64,000 nucleotides of DNA from positions 1,226,000 through 1,289,999 of the forward strand of contig NW_019211459.1 in NCBI RefSeq assembly GCF_002443255.2, read 5' to 3'. The position numbers were made by a program, and so were the translations under genes. The DNA comes from Varroa destructor. Taxonomy: Eukaryota; Arthropoda; Arachnida; Mesostigmata; Varroidae. This document shows positions 62,484 to 64,000 of this stretch, one piece after another. Numbering within the stretch: the stretch's first letter is position 1; each line of letters starts with the position of its first letter. Below the pieces are notes generated by a model. That model ran no database searches. It worked only from the letters and a program-made list of their open reading frames with translations, and was not told the DNA's origin.

Positions 62484-64000
62484 ATTCTGACATTAGGAAT
62501 ATCGTCAACTGCGCAAAAAGGACTCTTTTGCCAAAGCCTGACTTCAAAACATTTGTCTGCCCACGATTCCTTCTACTAATCCTTTCTTCGATCCCCTTAT
62601 TATGCTTGCTTGAAGATTTAGAGTCTATCATTTCTGTAATTATTATTAGATATTTTGATTGGCATTGTGACTGCCTTCTGGCACACGTCCCTTAACAGAT
62701 CAGCTCTCTTCTACAGGGTGCTATCGATTAAACCGGCCTTTTTGTCTCCAAATTTCTACACCATTCGTTTGTTTCTTATAGCCGTATGACGATGAAACGA
62801 TAATCGCGGACTGAAACCTACATCGAAAAGGCTGATGATCAGTCATCATGCCAGTGTGCTGCTTTTTTGTGCCTGTGTGATCGTGTGTATGTAGGCGTAT
62901 GCAACAGCAGACGCACGTATCAGGCAAGGGGGCAAATTGACGGGCAGACAGACAGACAAGCATACATACCGCTAACAAACCCGTCATTTGTTGCTTAGTC
63001 CAAACGATACTACAGAGAGATACGACCATCCCTGGCATCAATGCAATCACCACGACATCTCAGCCATTATTAGTGCGACGGCGTGAGCAGCAACGTGGTG
63101 ATCGACGGGTGCTATGGTAGCAGCTGTACAGCAGCCACCGGCGCAGTCAAACAAGCGACCAAGGTAGGCCTGCGAACGCGTACGTCTACCGACACCAGGC
63201 GACGGCCAGCAGCAGTAGCGTTCTCTTTTTTAATTCGACAGTCTTTACCTGCGTTACAGTTACAGCGCTATATACTACTAAAATTATTATTATTCCTAAA
63301 CGTAACAAACAGAAATAGCGATTTCATCAGTAGGGTAGCGTTAATAGCATCACAATGACAACGAGGCATGCTTGACGCCGGCCACTGATACGTTCAAGCC
63401 GATTCGGGTGTTATGCAATATTTCGTATCGCTAGACCGCTAGCTAATGCTTCATCTGTTCGTTCGTGTGTTGGCCGCTTAACGCCAATGACCGCGGAACA
63501 GCAATGTCAGTCAATCGACGATGTTGATGTTGGCCAGTGTCCTCTCCTCCCGCCCCGGGCGTCTTACCCGTCGTCTCATTTCTCCGCTCTACGTACACGA
63601 ACTACACTACGCTTCTGCGCCGTGTAGCGAGAGGGGCAGGCACTCGGTGCCTGTTTTTTGCAATGGCTCCGTTGGTGAGCTGAGGGTAGCGCCCGTTATT
63701 ACCTGCTAGCCGCAGCCAGCGTGCCTGATTGACTGATAACTGGTGCTACGGCCGACGCCACCGTAGCCACTGACGAACTGCTGTCACCGCCTCGGCATAG
63801 GCATTTGGTGTAGCTGATCGCACAACATTACTCACACGCCTCGATGCATTCACTGGTTGACGACAACGGCGAGACGCCGCTAATGTTGATGAGCCGGCAT
63901 ACGTCCGCTGACTGCTGTGTAGCTTTCTGCCGTGATAGTGGTCATTTTTGCGGTCGTTTATATTATCCTGCAACGTGCAGGTAGGCATAATAGGAGCCAA

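Larger units (their letters stand above)
60500..64000. other. GC-raised, repeat-rich end of window, no gene recognised
   Basis: CpG-rich from 60.8 kb on, with CAG, CAT and CGT units on both strands producing long frames that conflict. The - strand frame 64000-63746 is open to the window edge (THR/Arg/Ser-rich) and could be part of an exon to the right, but shows no domain. Confidence 0.3.

Noticed and set aside
62710..62719. Ten-base match to the 5' end of miR-10 (ACCCTGTAGA) on the - strand, upstream of Dfd, where mir-10 lies in arthropod Hox clusters
   Set aside because: The match stops after ten bases, the rest of the very conserved mature sequence is absent, and no complementary arm is nearby. 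A ten-base match is expected by chance at this window size about one time in eight.

Overview
This is a stretch of animal nuclear genome, most likely from an arthropod. Coding sequence is sparse and split by GT-AG introns. The rest is AT-rich, full of microsatellites and a few tRNA-like repeat remnants. Two genes are identified with high confidence. On the + strand (3168-7180) is the 3' half of a membrane adenylate cyclase, five exons, closest by eye to the type 3 (Ac3) class. On the - strand (39415-29838) is the Hox gene Deformed (Dfd, Hox4 group), five exons from the YPWM hexapeptide to the stop codon. The two genes converge, about 22.7 kb apart stop to stop.

Layout. 1-3167: no exon recognised; the cyclase front half must lie here unseen or to the left. 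3168-7180: cyclase end of C1, second six-helix membrane block, whole C2 domain. 7181-29696: mostly non-coding, with one likely terminal exon of an unknown - strand gene (13560-13356, AATAAA downstream), a broken coding-like fragment beside a tRNA-like element (14.8-15.3 kb), tRNA-like repeat heads, a GC-raised patch (20.0-21.1 kb) and large microsatellites. 29697-39415: Dfd, with a 7.9-kb first visible intron holding a CpG-rich island and a 45-bp near-perfect hairpin. 39416-64000: no Dfd first exon recognised; GC-rich trinucleotide-repeat islands, a 60-bp dispersed direct repeat with a TTAGATGGC core, and a phase-consistent but unidentified two-exon ORF at 57.6-58.1 kb.

The most interesting point is the structure of Dfd. 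Its homeobox is cut by two phase-2 introns, inside the codons for Arg24 and Arg53. The second is only consistent with a GC-AG intron. The linker between hexapeptide and homeodomain is unusually long (45 residues), and the gene has an adenylate cyclase, not a visible Hox gene, on its 3' side. Intron gain plus a disrupted cluster resembles what is known for parasitiform mites such as Metaseiulus occidentalis. The mite assignment is inference; arthropod Dfd is well supported by the sequence. The two named genes have no evident functional link: one makes cAMP at the plasma membrane, the other is a segmental-identity transcription factor.
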